Assembly: GCA_002050435.1 (NCBI GenBank) | Contig: MWYV01000007.1 | Span: 1 to 48,180 of the forward strand | Direction of reading: 5' to 3' | DNA: 48,180 bases | DNA from: Chitinophagales bacterium 33-2 | GTDB lineage: Bacteria; Bacteroidota; Bacteroidia; Chitinophagales; Chitinophagaceae | In this document: in pieces, positions 24,345 through 32,316 of the stretch | Layout of the letters: each line of letters opens with the position of its first letter | How positions within the stretch are numbered: position 1 is the stretch's first letter | The notes under the pieces: model-generated | What the model was told of the DNA's origin: nothing | Databases searched by the model: none | Seen by the model: the letters and a program-made list of their open reading frames with translations, nothing else | Program-made: the position numbers and the translations under genes

Positions 24345-25637
24345 TTGAATTACCAGCAAACCATAGCCTATCTTTTTAGTCAGCTGCCCATGTTTAGTCG
24401 CATGGGCAGCGCTGCTTACAAGAACGACCTTACCAATATCATTAAGCTTTGTGCTGTACTGAACAATCCTCAACAGCATTTTAAAACCATTCATGTCGGT
24501 GGCACAAATGGAAAAGGTTCTGTAAGTCATATGCTGGCCGCCATTTTACAGACTGCAGGTTATAAAACCGGGTTATATACCTCACCGCACCTGTATGATT
24601 TCAGGGAAAGGATCAGGATCAACGGGATGATGGTGGATGAACAGTTTGTTACGGAATTTGTAGAAAATATAAGGCCTCATATTGAAGAAATCCAGCCTTC
24701 ATTTTTTGAAATCACTGTAGCCATGGCCTTTCAATATTTTGCAAAGGAAAAAGTTGACGTAGCTGTGATAGAGGTAGGACTTGGCGGAAGGCTGGACAGC
24801 ACCAATATCATTCATCCCGACCTTTCTGTAATTACCAACATTGGTATGGACCATGAAAATCTTCTTGGCGATCGTCTTGAGAAGATCGCTAAGGAAAAAG
24901 CAGGTATTATCAAACAAAACACAGCGGTGGTTATTGGTGAAAGACAATCTTTCGCTGAACTTATTTTTATGGATACAGCAAAGAAACTTAATGCTGATAT
25001 CGTGTTTGCGACGGACCATTTTAAAGTTGTTGCCGCTTCGTGGAATCATGAAGGATCAGAAATAAAAGTAGAAGGAAACCATGTGATTCAATCTTACCAA
25101 CTGGACCTCCAGGGCATCTATCAACAAAAAAACCTGGTAACTGTTTTACAGACAATAGCTGCGCTTACCCAAAAAGGATATCGCATTTCAGATCAGCACG
25201 TAAAGCATGCATTGAAAAAGGTAATGAAATGCACAGGGCTTGGTGGCAGGTGGGAGCAAATTCATGCATCCCCTGATGTGATCCTGGAAGTTGCACATAA
25301 TAAAGACGGCATACAACAATTACTGAATCACCTGCAACACCTGCAGTTTTCCAGGCTGCACCTAATATTAGGAATGGTAAAAGATAAGGATGTTAATGAA
25401 ATGCTGGCATTACTACCGCCGGATGCCAACTACTATTTCACAGCAGCTGCCATACCACGTGCGCTGGATGCAAATGAACTGAAACAAAAAGCAGCGGGTT
25501 ATCAATTGATGGGTGATGATTATGAAAATGTAAACATTGCTTTAAAAAAAGCAATGGATTCCGCAGCTGCCGAAGATCTGATTATTGTTTGTGGAAGTAT
25601 ATTTTTAGTAGCTGAAGTGAACCGGGTTAATATTTAA
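24345..25637 (+). CDS. folC: Bifunctional folylpolyglutamate/dihydrofolate synthase FolC
   Basis: 430 aa using a TTG start at 24345. The Mur-ligase ATP site H-V-G-G-T-N-G-K-G-S-V-S-H is near residue 50, and G-L-G-G-R-L-D-S-T-N-I and I-T-N-I-G-M-D-H-E follow at about 148-170. The C-terminal domain has L-E-V-A-H-N-K-D-G and L-I-L-G-M-V-K-D-K-D. The first ATG (24390) would remove the N-terminal helix Y-Q-Q-T-I-A-Y-L-F-S-Q-L that the family has, so the TTG is preferred. It adds glutamate to folates in the cytoplasm. It follows the TonB-like gene by 23 nt; its 3' end overlaps the convergent Nudix gene by 11 nt. Confidence 0.93.
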   Translation: MNYQQTIAYLFSQLPMFSRMGSAAYKNDLTNIIKLCAVLNNPQQHFKTIHVGGTNGKGSVSHMLAAILQTAGYKTGLYTSPHLYDFRERIRINGMMVDEQFVTEFVENIRPHIEEIQPSFFEITVAMAFQYFAKEKVDVAVIEVGLGGRLDSTNIIHPDLSVITNIGMDHENLLGDRLEKIAKEKAGIIKQNTAVVIGERQSFAELIFMDTAKKLNADIVFATDHFKVVAASWNHEGSEIKVEGNHVIQSYQLDLQGIYQQKNLVTVLQTIAALTQKGYRISDQHVKHALKKVMKCTGLGGRWEQIHASPDVILEVAHNKDGIQQLLNHLQHLQFSRLHLILGMVKDKDVNEMLALLPPDANYYFTAAAIPRALDANELKQKAAGYQLMGDDYENVNIALKKAMDSAAAEDLIIVCGSIFLVAEVNRVNI

Positions 25638-26172
25638 TCATTCCAAGTTGTTCAAAAGCATAAAAGATACAGGATGTGTGCAATGCCTGCGCAATCTTGT
25701 TTTCTTTTAAAAGTGCTTTCACTTCATCTATTTCATAAATCACCACTTCAACATCTTCGGTTTCATCCAATTGCTGACCGGCAATTTTTTCACCTCCTTT
25801 AGCAAGGTAGAGATAAGTATAATTATTAGCTGTTGCGGGATTCGCTGCTAATTTTCCTATGCGTTCAATACTGTCAAAATGAAAACCCGTTTCTTCCATG
25901 AGTTCTCTTTCAATGGCTGCTTCAGGCGTTTCGCCCGCATCAACAACACCACCCGGTAATTCAATACCTACTTCGCCTATTCCATGCCGGTATTGTTTTA
26001 CCATTACCACCTTATGGTCTTTTGTAAGGGCAAAAGCATTTACCCAGGCCGGGTATTCAAGAATATAATAAGCCGGCATGATCTTACCATTTGGCAATGC
26101 ACATTTTTCTTTGCGGATATGCAGCCAGGGCTCTTTAAAAAGATGAACGGATTCCAGCACCTTCCACTTCAT
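25627..26172 (-). CDS. Nudix hydrolase, ADP-ribose pyrophosphatase type
   Basis: 181 aa. Nudix box G-G-V-V-D-A-G-E-T-P-E-A-A-I-E-R-E-L-M-E-E-T-G is at about residues 74-96. The preceding Q-Y-R-H-G-I-G and E-L-P-G-G and the beta strand before it fit the ADP-ribose/NDP-sugar pyrophosphatase group (NudF-like), which cleaves ADP-ribose or similar diphosphates. Last gene of the fbp operon, 9 nt after the bacillithiol-transferase-like gene. Confidence 0.88.
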   Translation of the reverse strand: MKWKVLESVHLFKEPWLHIRKEKCALPNGKIMPAYYILEYPAWVNAFALTKDHKVVMVKQYRHGIGEVGIELPGGVVDAGETPEAAIERELMEETGFHFDSIERIGKLAANPATANNYTYLYLAKGGEKIAGQQLDETEDVEVVIYEIDEVKALLKENKIAQALHTSCIFYAFEQLGMIKY

Positions 26173-26181
26173 AAATTCATT

Positions 26182-26706
26182 TTAAAAACCGGCTCGTTCC
26201 CTCAGGTTTCTGATATGCGCCGCATGATGATTGCTGTGCCATGCATACATTCCCAGCAATTCCCACAGCGTAAAAGTTTTTTTATGCTCAGGATGAAATA
26301 CGGTTTTCTCCCAATCGGAATTTGTCAAACTACCTAAAAATTCAATCCACCGCCTGTGAAGGGCATGCAACAAAGTGAGCGATATATTTACAGGAAGTTT
26401 CTGCACATCATAAGTAGTAGCCCATTGCTTTTCGTCGTAAGGTTTTATAGTGGCGTTTTCTTCCGTATATCCGAGTTTGAATCTTATATAAGCATTCATA
26501 TGGCTGTCGGCAAGATGATGCACAAGCTGGTGTACCGTCCAGCCGCCTTCGCGGTAGGGCGTTTGTAGTTGTTGCTCATTGAGGTCCTGAACCAGCGTTT
26601 CAATTACATTTGGCAGAAATCGAATATCCGCCAGCCACTGTTCTTTCAGCTTTTCTGAAAAAGGCTGAACAACATATTCACCAATAGGATAGCGCAGGTC
26701 TTCCAT
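26182..26706 (-). CDS. YfiT/BstA-type DinB-fold thiol transferase (putative bacillithiol transferase)
   Basis: 174 aa. The sequence follows the YfiT family throughout: L-R-Y-P-I-G near the start, T-P-Y-R-E-G-G-W-T-V-H-Q-L-V-H-H-L-A-D-S-H-M-N-A-Y-I-R-F-K (about residues 49-77), I-K-P-Y-D-E-K-Q-W, and the end Y-A-W-H-S-N-H-H-A-A-H-I. The His residues in the two H-rich stretches form the metal site of the DinB four-helix bundle. The family catalyses conjugation of bacillithiol to electrophiles in Firmicutes; bshB1 and bshC in this window make that plausible here. Its start codon overlaps the FKBP stop by one base, so translation is coupled. Confidence 0.88.
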   Translation of the reverse strand: MEDLRYPIGEYVVQPFSEKLKEQWLADIRFLPNVIETLVQDLNEQQLQTPYREGGWTVHQLVHHLADSHMNAYIRFKLGYTEENATIKPYDEKQWATTYDVQKLPVNISLTLLHALHRRWIEFLGSLTNSDWEKTVFHPEHKKTFTLWELLGMYAWHSNHHAAHIRNLRERAGF

Positions 26707-27110
26707 CAGCTTTGTACTTCTAGTAATTCAATATCAAATTGCAGGGTGGCGCCTCCGGGAATACCACCGGTACCGCGGTCGCCGTAAGCAAGATGAGATG
26801 GGATCCATAACCTCCACGAACTGCCTTCATTCATCATAGGCACTACTTCCTGCCATCCTTTAATCAAAGCGGTTAGTGGCGCTGTAAAAGGCTGGTTCCT
26901 CTTGTAAGAGCTATCGAATTCCGTGCCGTTGGTCAGGCAGCCTCTGTAATGTGCTTTCACAACAGAACTGGCATGTGGTTTTGTTCCGGATCCTTCTTTC
27001 AATACTTCATACTGGATGCCGCTTTCAATTTCTTTTACGCCCTCACGCTTTTTGTTTTCTTCCATAAAAGTCATTCCGGCTTCTTTCTCTTTATTTAATT
27101 TGTCGCTCAT
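26706..27110 (-). CDS. FKBP-type peptidyl-prolyl cis-trans isomerase
   Basis: 134 aa. A short charged N-terminal helix (about 1-25) as in FkpA/FKBP22-like proteins is followed by one FKBP domain: G-I-Q-Y-E-V-L-K-E-G-S-G, V-V-K-A-H-Y-R-G, G-T-E-F-D-S-S-Y, I-K-G-W-Q-E-V-V-P-M-M-N-E-G, I-P-S-H-L-A-Y-G-D-R-G, I-P-G-G-A-T-L-Q-F-D-I-E-L-L. All active-site aromatic positions appear kept. No signal peptide, so it is cytoplasmic. Third gene of the fbp operon, 38 nt after the ABC ATPase. Confidence 0.93.
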   Translation of the reverse strand: MSDKLNKEKEAGMTFMEENKKREGVKEIESGIQYEVLKEGSGTKPHASSVVKAHYRGCLTNGTEFDSSYKRNQPFTAPLTALIKGWQEVVPMMNEGSSWRLWIPSHLAYGDRGTGGIPGGATLQFDIELLEVQS

Positions 27111-27148
27111 AAAATTTTTTAATTTATCCTAAATTCCCATAAAATAAT

Positions 27149-27946
27149 TTACCCTTCTCTTAATGACTTACCTGTTAAATGAATAAAAACATCTTCCAGG
27201 TTGGCCTGTTTCATTTCTTTTGGTCTTTCAAAACCTGTAGCAACCAGTTCATCGATCAGTTTATCAGGTGTGTTTATTGCAACGATCTTTCCACTATCAA
27301 CAATGGCTACTCTGTCGCATAAAAATTCTGCTTCGTCCATATAATGTGTGGTAATGATGACGGTTGTTCCTTTTGCACGAATGGTTTTAATAAGATCCCA
27401 GAGATTTCTTCTTGCCTGAGGATCAAGCCCGGTTGTGGGTTCATCAAGAAAAATAATTTTCGGGTCATTGATCAGGGTTGTAGCAATTGAAAATCTTTGT
27501 TTTTGCCCACCACTCAATTCTTTTACTTTGGCTTTAGCTTTATCCCTCAGGTTCACCAGGTCCAGGAGTTCCATGGGATCGGCGTCATGATTGTAAAGCC
27601 CTGCAAACAGCTGTATGAGTTCAATAAGATTCAGCCCCGGATAAAAGCCACTGGTTTGCAATTGAACCCCAATGATTTTTTTAATTTCCTGAGGCTGCCT
27701 GTCAAGGTCAATACCATCAACAAAAATCTTTCCGCTGGTTTTGCTTCTTAGGGTTTCAATGATCTCGAGACTGGTGGATTTGCCTGCTCCATTGGGCCCA
27801 AGTAAACCAAAGATCTCCCCTTCATACACTTCAAATGAAATTCCTCTAACCGCCTCCAGCCTACCATAATTCTTTACCAGGTTTTCAACCGATATAATGA
27901 TCTTCCTTTCCAAATCAGGCCTTAATTTTTTCTTCTGTTCTTTCAC
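27149..27946 (-). CDS. ABC transporter ATP-binding protein
   Basis: 265 aa with a GTG start at 27946, which overlaps the end of fbp by 32 nt. A TTG at 27913, right behind the fbp stop and preceded by AAGG, would give the usual N-terminus and is a strong alternative. Walker A is G-P-N-G-A-G-K-S-T (about residue 53), signature L-S-G-G-Q-K-Q-R (about 144), Walker B I-I-F-L-D-E-P-T-T-G-L-D-P, H-loop I-I-T-T-H-Y-M-D-E. This is the ABC-2 (drug/antibiotic or lipid export) type of ATPase. Its permease is not beside it; the next downstream gene is an FKBP isomerase, so the partner is unknown. Confidence 0.9.
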   Translation of the reverse strand: MKEQKKKLRPDLERKIIISVENLVKNYGRLEAVRGISFEVYEGEIFGLLGPNGAGKSTSLEIIETLRSKTSGKIFVDGIDLDRQPQEIKKIIGVQLQTSGFYPGLNLIELIQLFAGLYNHDADPMELLDLVNLRDKAKAKVKELSGGQKQRFSIATTLINDPKIIFLDEPTTGLDPQARRNLWDLIKTIRAKGTTVIITTHYMDEAEFLCDRVAIVDSGKIVAINTPDKLIDELVATGFERPKEMKQANLEDVFIHLTGKSLREG

Positions 27947-28955
27947 TTGCCAGGCAGCTTTCCATTTCTTCCATCATGGTTTTACTGCCAATAAAAAATG
28001 GCGTACGCTGATGCAGTTCGGTTGGCTGGATCTCCAGGATAGGCTGTACTCCATTTGTTGCCTTGCCACCGGCCGCTTCAACTATAAAAGCAAATGGATT
28101 GCATTCATACAGCAATCGCAATTTACCTTTTGGTTTTTCAATTGTACCCGGGTACATAAAGATGCCGCCTTTGATCAAATTGCGGTGAACATCGGAAACC
28201 ATACTGCCGATATACCTTTGCGTATAGGGGCCGCCGTTAGTTTTGTTTTTATTCTGGCAAAGTGTAATGTATTTTTTTACACCTTCTTCGTACTGGTAAT
28301 AATTCCCATGATTTACGGAATAAATATTTCCGGCATCAGGACATTTGAGATCGGGGTGACTCAAACAGAATTCTCCAATGGAAGGGTCTAAAGTAAAACC
28401 ATTGACCCCGCGCCTGGTGGCATAAACCAGCATGGTAGAAGATCCATACACAATATACCCTGCGGCTACCTGGTGCTTGCCTTTTTGCAGGAAGTCTTCC
28501 CGGGTAACTGGTGTGCCCCTGTCGGAAACACGCCTGTAAATACCAAATATGGTACCGATAGAAACATTTACATCAATATTACCACTGCCATCCAAAGGAT
28601 CATACATGCAGATGTATTTTGAATTGCGGCTGACATCATCATCAAAAGAAACAAATTCATCCATCTCCTCGCTTGCAATTCCTGCACAACTCACTCCCCG
28701 TTGCAAAACTCCGGTGAACTGGTTGTTAGCAAAAACATCCAGCTTTTTTACTTCTTCCCCCTGAACATTCATGGTGCCTGTATCACCCAGGATATCTACC
28801 AGGCCAGCCTTGTTCACTTCCACATTCACCCGCTTTGAAGCAAGACCAATATCTCTCAATAAAGTACTTAACTCCCCTGTAGCCTGGGGAAACTGCCTTA
28901 GGGATTGAATGGTAAACTCATCCAGAGTTAAAACCTGCCGGTTAATGGGACTCAT
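27915..28955 (-). CDS. fbp: Class 1 fructose-1,6-bisphosphatase
   Basis: 346 aa from the ATG at 28955. Metal and substrate motifs include F-V-S-F-D-D-D-V-S, the key D-P-L-D-G-S-G-N-I-D-V-N-V-S-I-G-T-I-F-G-I-Y (about residues 117-138; the common form has S-S-N), G-S-S-T-M-L-V-Y, R-Y-I-G-S-M-V-S-D-V-H-R and K-G-G-I-F-M-Y-P. It removes phosphate from fructose 1,6-bisphosphate in gluconeogenesis. The frame is open to 29051, but the family starts where chosen, and a TAnnTTTG box lies 20-27 nt upstream of 28955. First gene of a five-gene minus-strand operon. Confidence 0.95.
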   Translation of the reverse strand: MSPINRQVLTLDEFTIQSLRQFPQATGELSTLLRDIGLASKRVNVEVNKAGLVDILGDTGTMNVQGEEVKKLDVFANNQFTGVLQRGVSCAGIASEEMDEFVSFDDDVSRNSKYICMYDPLDGSGNIDVNVSIGTIFGIYRRVSDRGTPVTREDFLQKGKHQVAAGYIVYGSSTMLVYATRRGVNGFTLDPSIGEFCLSHPDLKCPDAGNIYSVNHGNYYQYEEGVKKYITLCQNKNKTNGGPYTQRYIGSMVSDVHRNLIKGGIFMYPGTIEKPKGKLRLLYECNPFAFIVEAAGGKATNGVQPILEIQPTELHQRTPFFIGSKTMMEEMESCLASERTEEKIKA

Positions 28956-28974
28956 TAGCAAACTTTTATTGTGG

Positions 28975-28982
28975 CAAATGTA
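28975..28982 (-). promoter_or_regulatory. Bacteroidota -7 box of the fbp operon
   Basis: TACATTTG on the minus strand, exact TAnnTTTG match. A TTG lies 15 nt further upstream, slightly closer than the usual spacing. Confidence 0.55.
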
Positions 28983-29154
28983 AGGGATTTGAAGCGGCAA
29001 ATTGACGGGAGGAGGATGGACATTCACCCGTTTATAATAAAAATTAAACATTGATATTATTCACCTCAGCATGCAACTGCAGTTAGTTGTAAACCCATAG
29101 TTGTTGAAAAAGATTCAATTGCAATTAGGCATCTTTGTTGAAAGACCAGCATTC

Positions 29155-30432
29155 ATGAAAGTTTTTAAATTTGGCGGCGCTTCGGTAAGTACGGCTGAAA
29201 GAATTCAACATGTTCGATCCATTTTGGAGCAATACAAGCAGGAACAATTGCTGATAGTGATTTCTGCCATGGGCAAAACCACCAATGCACTGGAACAGGT
29301 AGTGGAAGCTTTTTTTGCAGGAAGGAAAGATGATGCACTTCAGCTGTTTGCAGAAATAAAGCATGCACACCTCCAGGTCCGCCAACAATTGATGGATGAA
29401 CAACACGTGGATCCTGTTTCACTGAATGATTTTTTTACAGAAGCAGAATGGCTTTTACATGATCATCCTGTGCGGGATTATGATTATTACTATGACCAGA
29501 TCGTTTGCCTGGGTGAACTTTTATCGACAGCTATCGTGAGCAATTATTTCAACCATTGCGGCATACCCAATGTATGGATCGATGTGCGGGACATCATTCG
29601 TACGGATGATAATTTCAGGGATGCCATCATTGACTGGGATTATACCAGCGCAAAAGTGAATGAAGAAATCAAACCACTGCTGGAACAAAAAAAGATCGTT
29701 CTCACTCAGGGTTTTATTGGTGCTACAGCCGCTAATGAAAGCACGACACTTGGCAGGGAAGGAAGTGACTATACTGCTGCGGTTTTTGCCAATTTGCTCG
29801 ATGCTGAAAGCCAAACCATCTGGAAGGATGTGCAGGGCGTGATGAATGCTGATCCCAAACATTACAAAGCCGCCACTTTCATCAGTAAATTGAATTACCG
29901 TGAAGTAATTGAAATGGCCTACTATGGTGCACAGGTCATACACCCAAAAACCATAAAGCCATTAGAAAATAAAAACATCCCCTTATTTGTGCGGTCATTT
30001 ATCGATCCACAGGAGCCAGGCACCTGCATTCACAACAAAAACACAGAACACCTTCCTCCTATTATTGTTTACAAATACAACCAGGTGTTAGTGCAATTGA
30101 ATTCAAAAGATTTTTCCTTTGTGGGTGAAGGCCTGACAGCCAGGCTGTATGAAATGTTTGAAACGCTGAAATTTAAACCCAACCTTACTCAAAATGCAGC
30201 GATCAGTTTAATGGTTGTGGTGGATGAACATCCTGAAAAAGTAGACCAGCTGGCACATGCTGCATCAGAAGCTTTTGGTGTTACGATTCAAAGAGCGCTT
30301 ACACTGTTAACGATCCGGCACTATAACCAAAATCTGCTGGATGAACTTTGCAGGGATTGTGAGATCATTTTAAAACAGCAAACACCGGAAACCATTCAGG
30401 TGCTGATGAAAAAAGCTGATAACGAAAATTAA
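29155..30432 (+). CDS. Aspartate kinase
   Basis: 425 aa from the ATG at 29155 (M-K-V-F-K-F-G-G-A-S-V-S). K-F-G-G-A-S and the late T-L-G-R-E-G-S-D-Y-T-A-A-V-F-A (about residues 199-213) mark the kinase domain; a C-terminal regulatory part (about 305-425) is in the place of the ACT domains. No homoserine dehydrogenase domain follows, so it is a monofunctional enzyme. It makes aspartyl phosphate, the first step to lysine, threonine and methionine. A CATCTTTG element (one base off TAnnTTTG) lies about 20 nt upstream. The 3' end overlaps the convergent hydrolase gene by 4 nt. Confidence 0.95.
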   Translation: MKVFKFGGASVSTAERIQHVRSILEQYKQEQLLIVISAMGKTTNALEQVVEAFFAGRKDDALQLFAEIKHAHLQVRQQLMDEQHVDPVSLNDFFTEAEWLLHDHPVRDYDYYYDQIVCLGELLSTAIVSNYFNHCGIPNVWIDVRDIIRTDDNFRDAIIDWDYTSAKVNEEIKPLLEQKKIVLTQGFIGATAANESTTLGREGSDYTAAVFANLLDAESQTIWKDVQGVMNADPKHYKAATFISKLNYREVIEMAYYGAQVIHPKTIKPLENKNIPLFVRSFIDPQEPGTCIHNKNTEHLPPIIVYKYNQVLVQLNSKDFSFVGEGLTARLYEMFETLKFKPNLTQNAAISLMVVVDEHPEKVDQLAHAASEAFGVTIQRALTLLTIRHYNQNLLDELCRDCEIILKQQTPETIQVLMKKADNEN

Positions 30433-31076
30433 CAAGCAGCAAGTTGTTCTTCAAGAATCCTGTTGATTTCAGCAGCCCGGTTCACGATCATCAGGTGGCC
30501 GCCTTTTCTAACAACAATGGTTGTTTTATTTTTTACAAGTGGAAGGAGCAGATCATCACTTCCATGAATATGAATATAAGTTCCAGGAATGTCTGTATTA
30601 TTCCAGGTAAGTACTGCGTGAAACGCCCACCTGATAAAAGCAGGATCGCTGTCACGGATCATTTCCTTAAGCAATTTTTTATCCGATCGGGTTTCGGTTG
30701 TAAATAATCGTTTCACCAGGGAAGCATTAATAAATAGCCCGATGGGAATTATCCTGTGAAAACCGAATTTTCCTGCTACTTTATATAAGCGTGGCAGGTG
30801 TTGAATGCATGGAATACTTGAAATCAGGAATAAGGCAGCTGGGGGATGCAGTTTTGCTATTTCAACAGCGATCATACCGCCAAATGATAATCCTATTAAA
30901 ATGAAAGGTTCGTTAGGATCAATAACAGCAGAAAGTCTTTTAGCGTAAGCAACAAGTGATTCGTCCTTTTCGGGGGCAATCCAGTTGATATATACAGGTT
31001 GAAATTGCTGAGGAAGTTTTGTGTTTACAAATATGCGGGCGTCTGCCCCGAGGCCACTGATTAAATATGCCTTCAT
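30429..31076 (-). CDS. Alpha/beta-hydrolase
   Basis: 215 aa. The nucleophile elbow is G-L-S64-F-G-G, the acid is probably in H-G-S-D-D (about residue 174), and the His in K-G-G-H-L-M-I-V (about 193). The N-terminal G-L-G-A-D-A-R-I-F forms the oxyanion side. No signal peptide or lid domain of known type, so a small cytoplasmic esterase-like enzyme with unknown substrate. It lies 27 nt after the transpeptidase/TonB_C gene on the minus strand. Confidence 0.88.
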   Translation of the reverse strand: MKAYLISGLGADARIFVNTKLPQQFQPVYINWIAPEKDESLVAYAKRLSAVIDPNEPFILIGLSFGGMIAVEIAKLHPPAALFLISSIPCIQHLPRLYKVAGKFGFHRIIPIGLFINASLVKRLFTTETRSDKKLLKEMIRDSDPAFIRWAFHAVLTWNNTDIPGTYIHIHGSDDLLLPLVKNKTTIVVRKGGHLMIVNRAAEINRILEEQLAAC

Positions 31077-31103
31077 TCTTTTATATCTGAAAAAATAATT
31101 CTG

Positions 31104-32255
31104 CTATTCAATGACAAAGCTTTGCTTCATTTTTTTTGCTACCGGTTTGTTATGTAACATAGCTGGTTGCCAAACAGGCATTTGTTCGAGAACCGTGATC
31201 AGTTCATCATCAAATTCTTCGTTCACGCCATTCAACACTTTAAAATTTGTGGGCGTACCATCCGCATCAACAATAAATTCAATCATCACATTGGCTTTAT
31301 GTTTTCCTTCTGGTAAAATATTACGGATGGATTTTCCCATTTGCTCCAGGTATTTTAAAAAAGTTTCTCCTCCACCAGGAAAAACAGGCCACTGGTGTAC
31401 AGCATCGGCCAGTTCTGTGATGTTGCGGTGCCTGTGTTGCACGGGTTCTCTTTTTGGCTTTTCTACCGGGGCAACCACCACTTTTTTTGAAAGGCCATCA
31501 AAAACATATTCACCATATTTATTGGTCATGATCACAGGTAACTGGTGCGTGATTTCAAAATGATCATACACACTTTCCAGCCTTTCTGTAAATTGTTTCA
31601 GCTTATTGTCCTTCTTTACAAAATTAGCAAGGTAGTCGGCACTTTTTTTATTGTTATACCTGACGGGAAAAATATGCACTGGTATAAAATCCTGTCCCTG
31701 GTTTTTTGCATAAGCGGCCAATATATAGATCTCATCGATCTGCTGATCGGTTACCGGAATACAGCCTACAGTAACACAGCTGCCATGGATGTAGATATCA
31801 CCACCCGGACTGATCGAATCACTTAAGATCTTATCTGAAGCATTGGGATAATTGATTCCAAGGGAGAGATAATAATTGCTGTTTGGATTGAATTCGTTAA
31901 TATAATAAAATCCTTCAGGCACCTGGTAGTCGCCCTGCATTCTTTTTGGTCCAAGGGTTCCGGCAAGTGCACAAACCTTATAAGATTTGAAGAGCTTGAA
32001 TTTTTCCTTTTTTTCATTCTTCACCCAGATCTCCAGTTGTCCATCATATTTAAAAGATCTGATGTATAAAAACCTGGCAGGCCAGTCGAGATTTTTAGCG
32101 GCAAACTGCTTCTTCAAAGTATCTTCCTTTCTTTTCAAAGCATCACCGGGCCGGGCAAGTGTACGCTGAAAATCAACGAATGAATAAGAGTTTCCCTGGC
32201 TGAATACCGGGAAGGCTAGCAAAAAACAAAAACTGAAGAATAATAGGTTTTTCAT
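31104..32255 (-). CDS. L,D-transpeptidase (YkuD) fused to a TonB C-terminal-type domain
   Basis: 383 aa. Signal peptide to about residue 20 (P-V-F-S-Q). The YkuD domain spans roughly 60-200 with the catalytic motif H157-G-S-C-V-T-V-G-C165-I-P. A Lys/Pro-rich linker (about 258-280) leads to residues 287-383, which read like the TonB C-terminal domain of Bacteroidota: W-P-V-F-P-G-G-G-E-T-F-L-K-Y-L, V-M-I-E-F-I-V-D-A-D-G-T-P, V-W-Q-P-A-M-L-H-N-K-P-V. The first part should modify peptidoglycan (3-3 crosslinks or attachment of proteins); the second may bind another envelope protein. There is no membrane helix before the TonB_C part, so energy transduction is unlikely. Gap to HPPD gene: 61 nt. Confidence 0.85.
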   Translation of the reverse strand: MKNLLFFSFCFLLAFPVFSQGNSYSFVDFQRTLARPGDALKRKEDTLKKQFAAKNLDWPARFLYIRSFKYDGQLEIWVKNEKKEKFKLFKSYKVCALAGTLGPKRMQGDYQVPEGFYYINEFNPNSNYYLSLGINYPNASDKILSDSISPGGDIYIHGSCVTVGCIPVTDQQIDEIYILAAYAKNQGQDFIPVHIFPVRYNNKKSADYLANFVKKDNKLKQFTERLESVYDHFEITHQLPVIMTNKYGEYVFDGLSKKVVVAPVEKPKREPVQHRHRNITELADAVHQWPVFPGGGETFLKYLEQMGKSIRNILPEGKHKANVMIEFIVDADGTPTNFKVLNGVNEEFDDELITVLEQMPVWQPAMLHNKPVAKKMKQSFVIE

Positions 32256-32316
32256 TGAATGATAGCTTTATAAGCAAGGCAAGATCTAAAAATATATGCT
32301 AACAAAAGACAAAACT

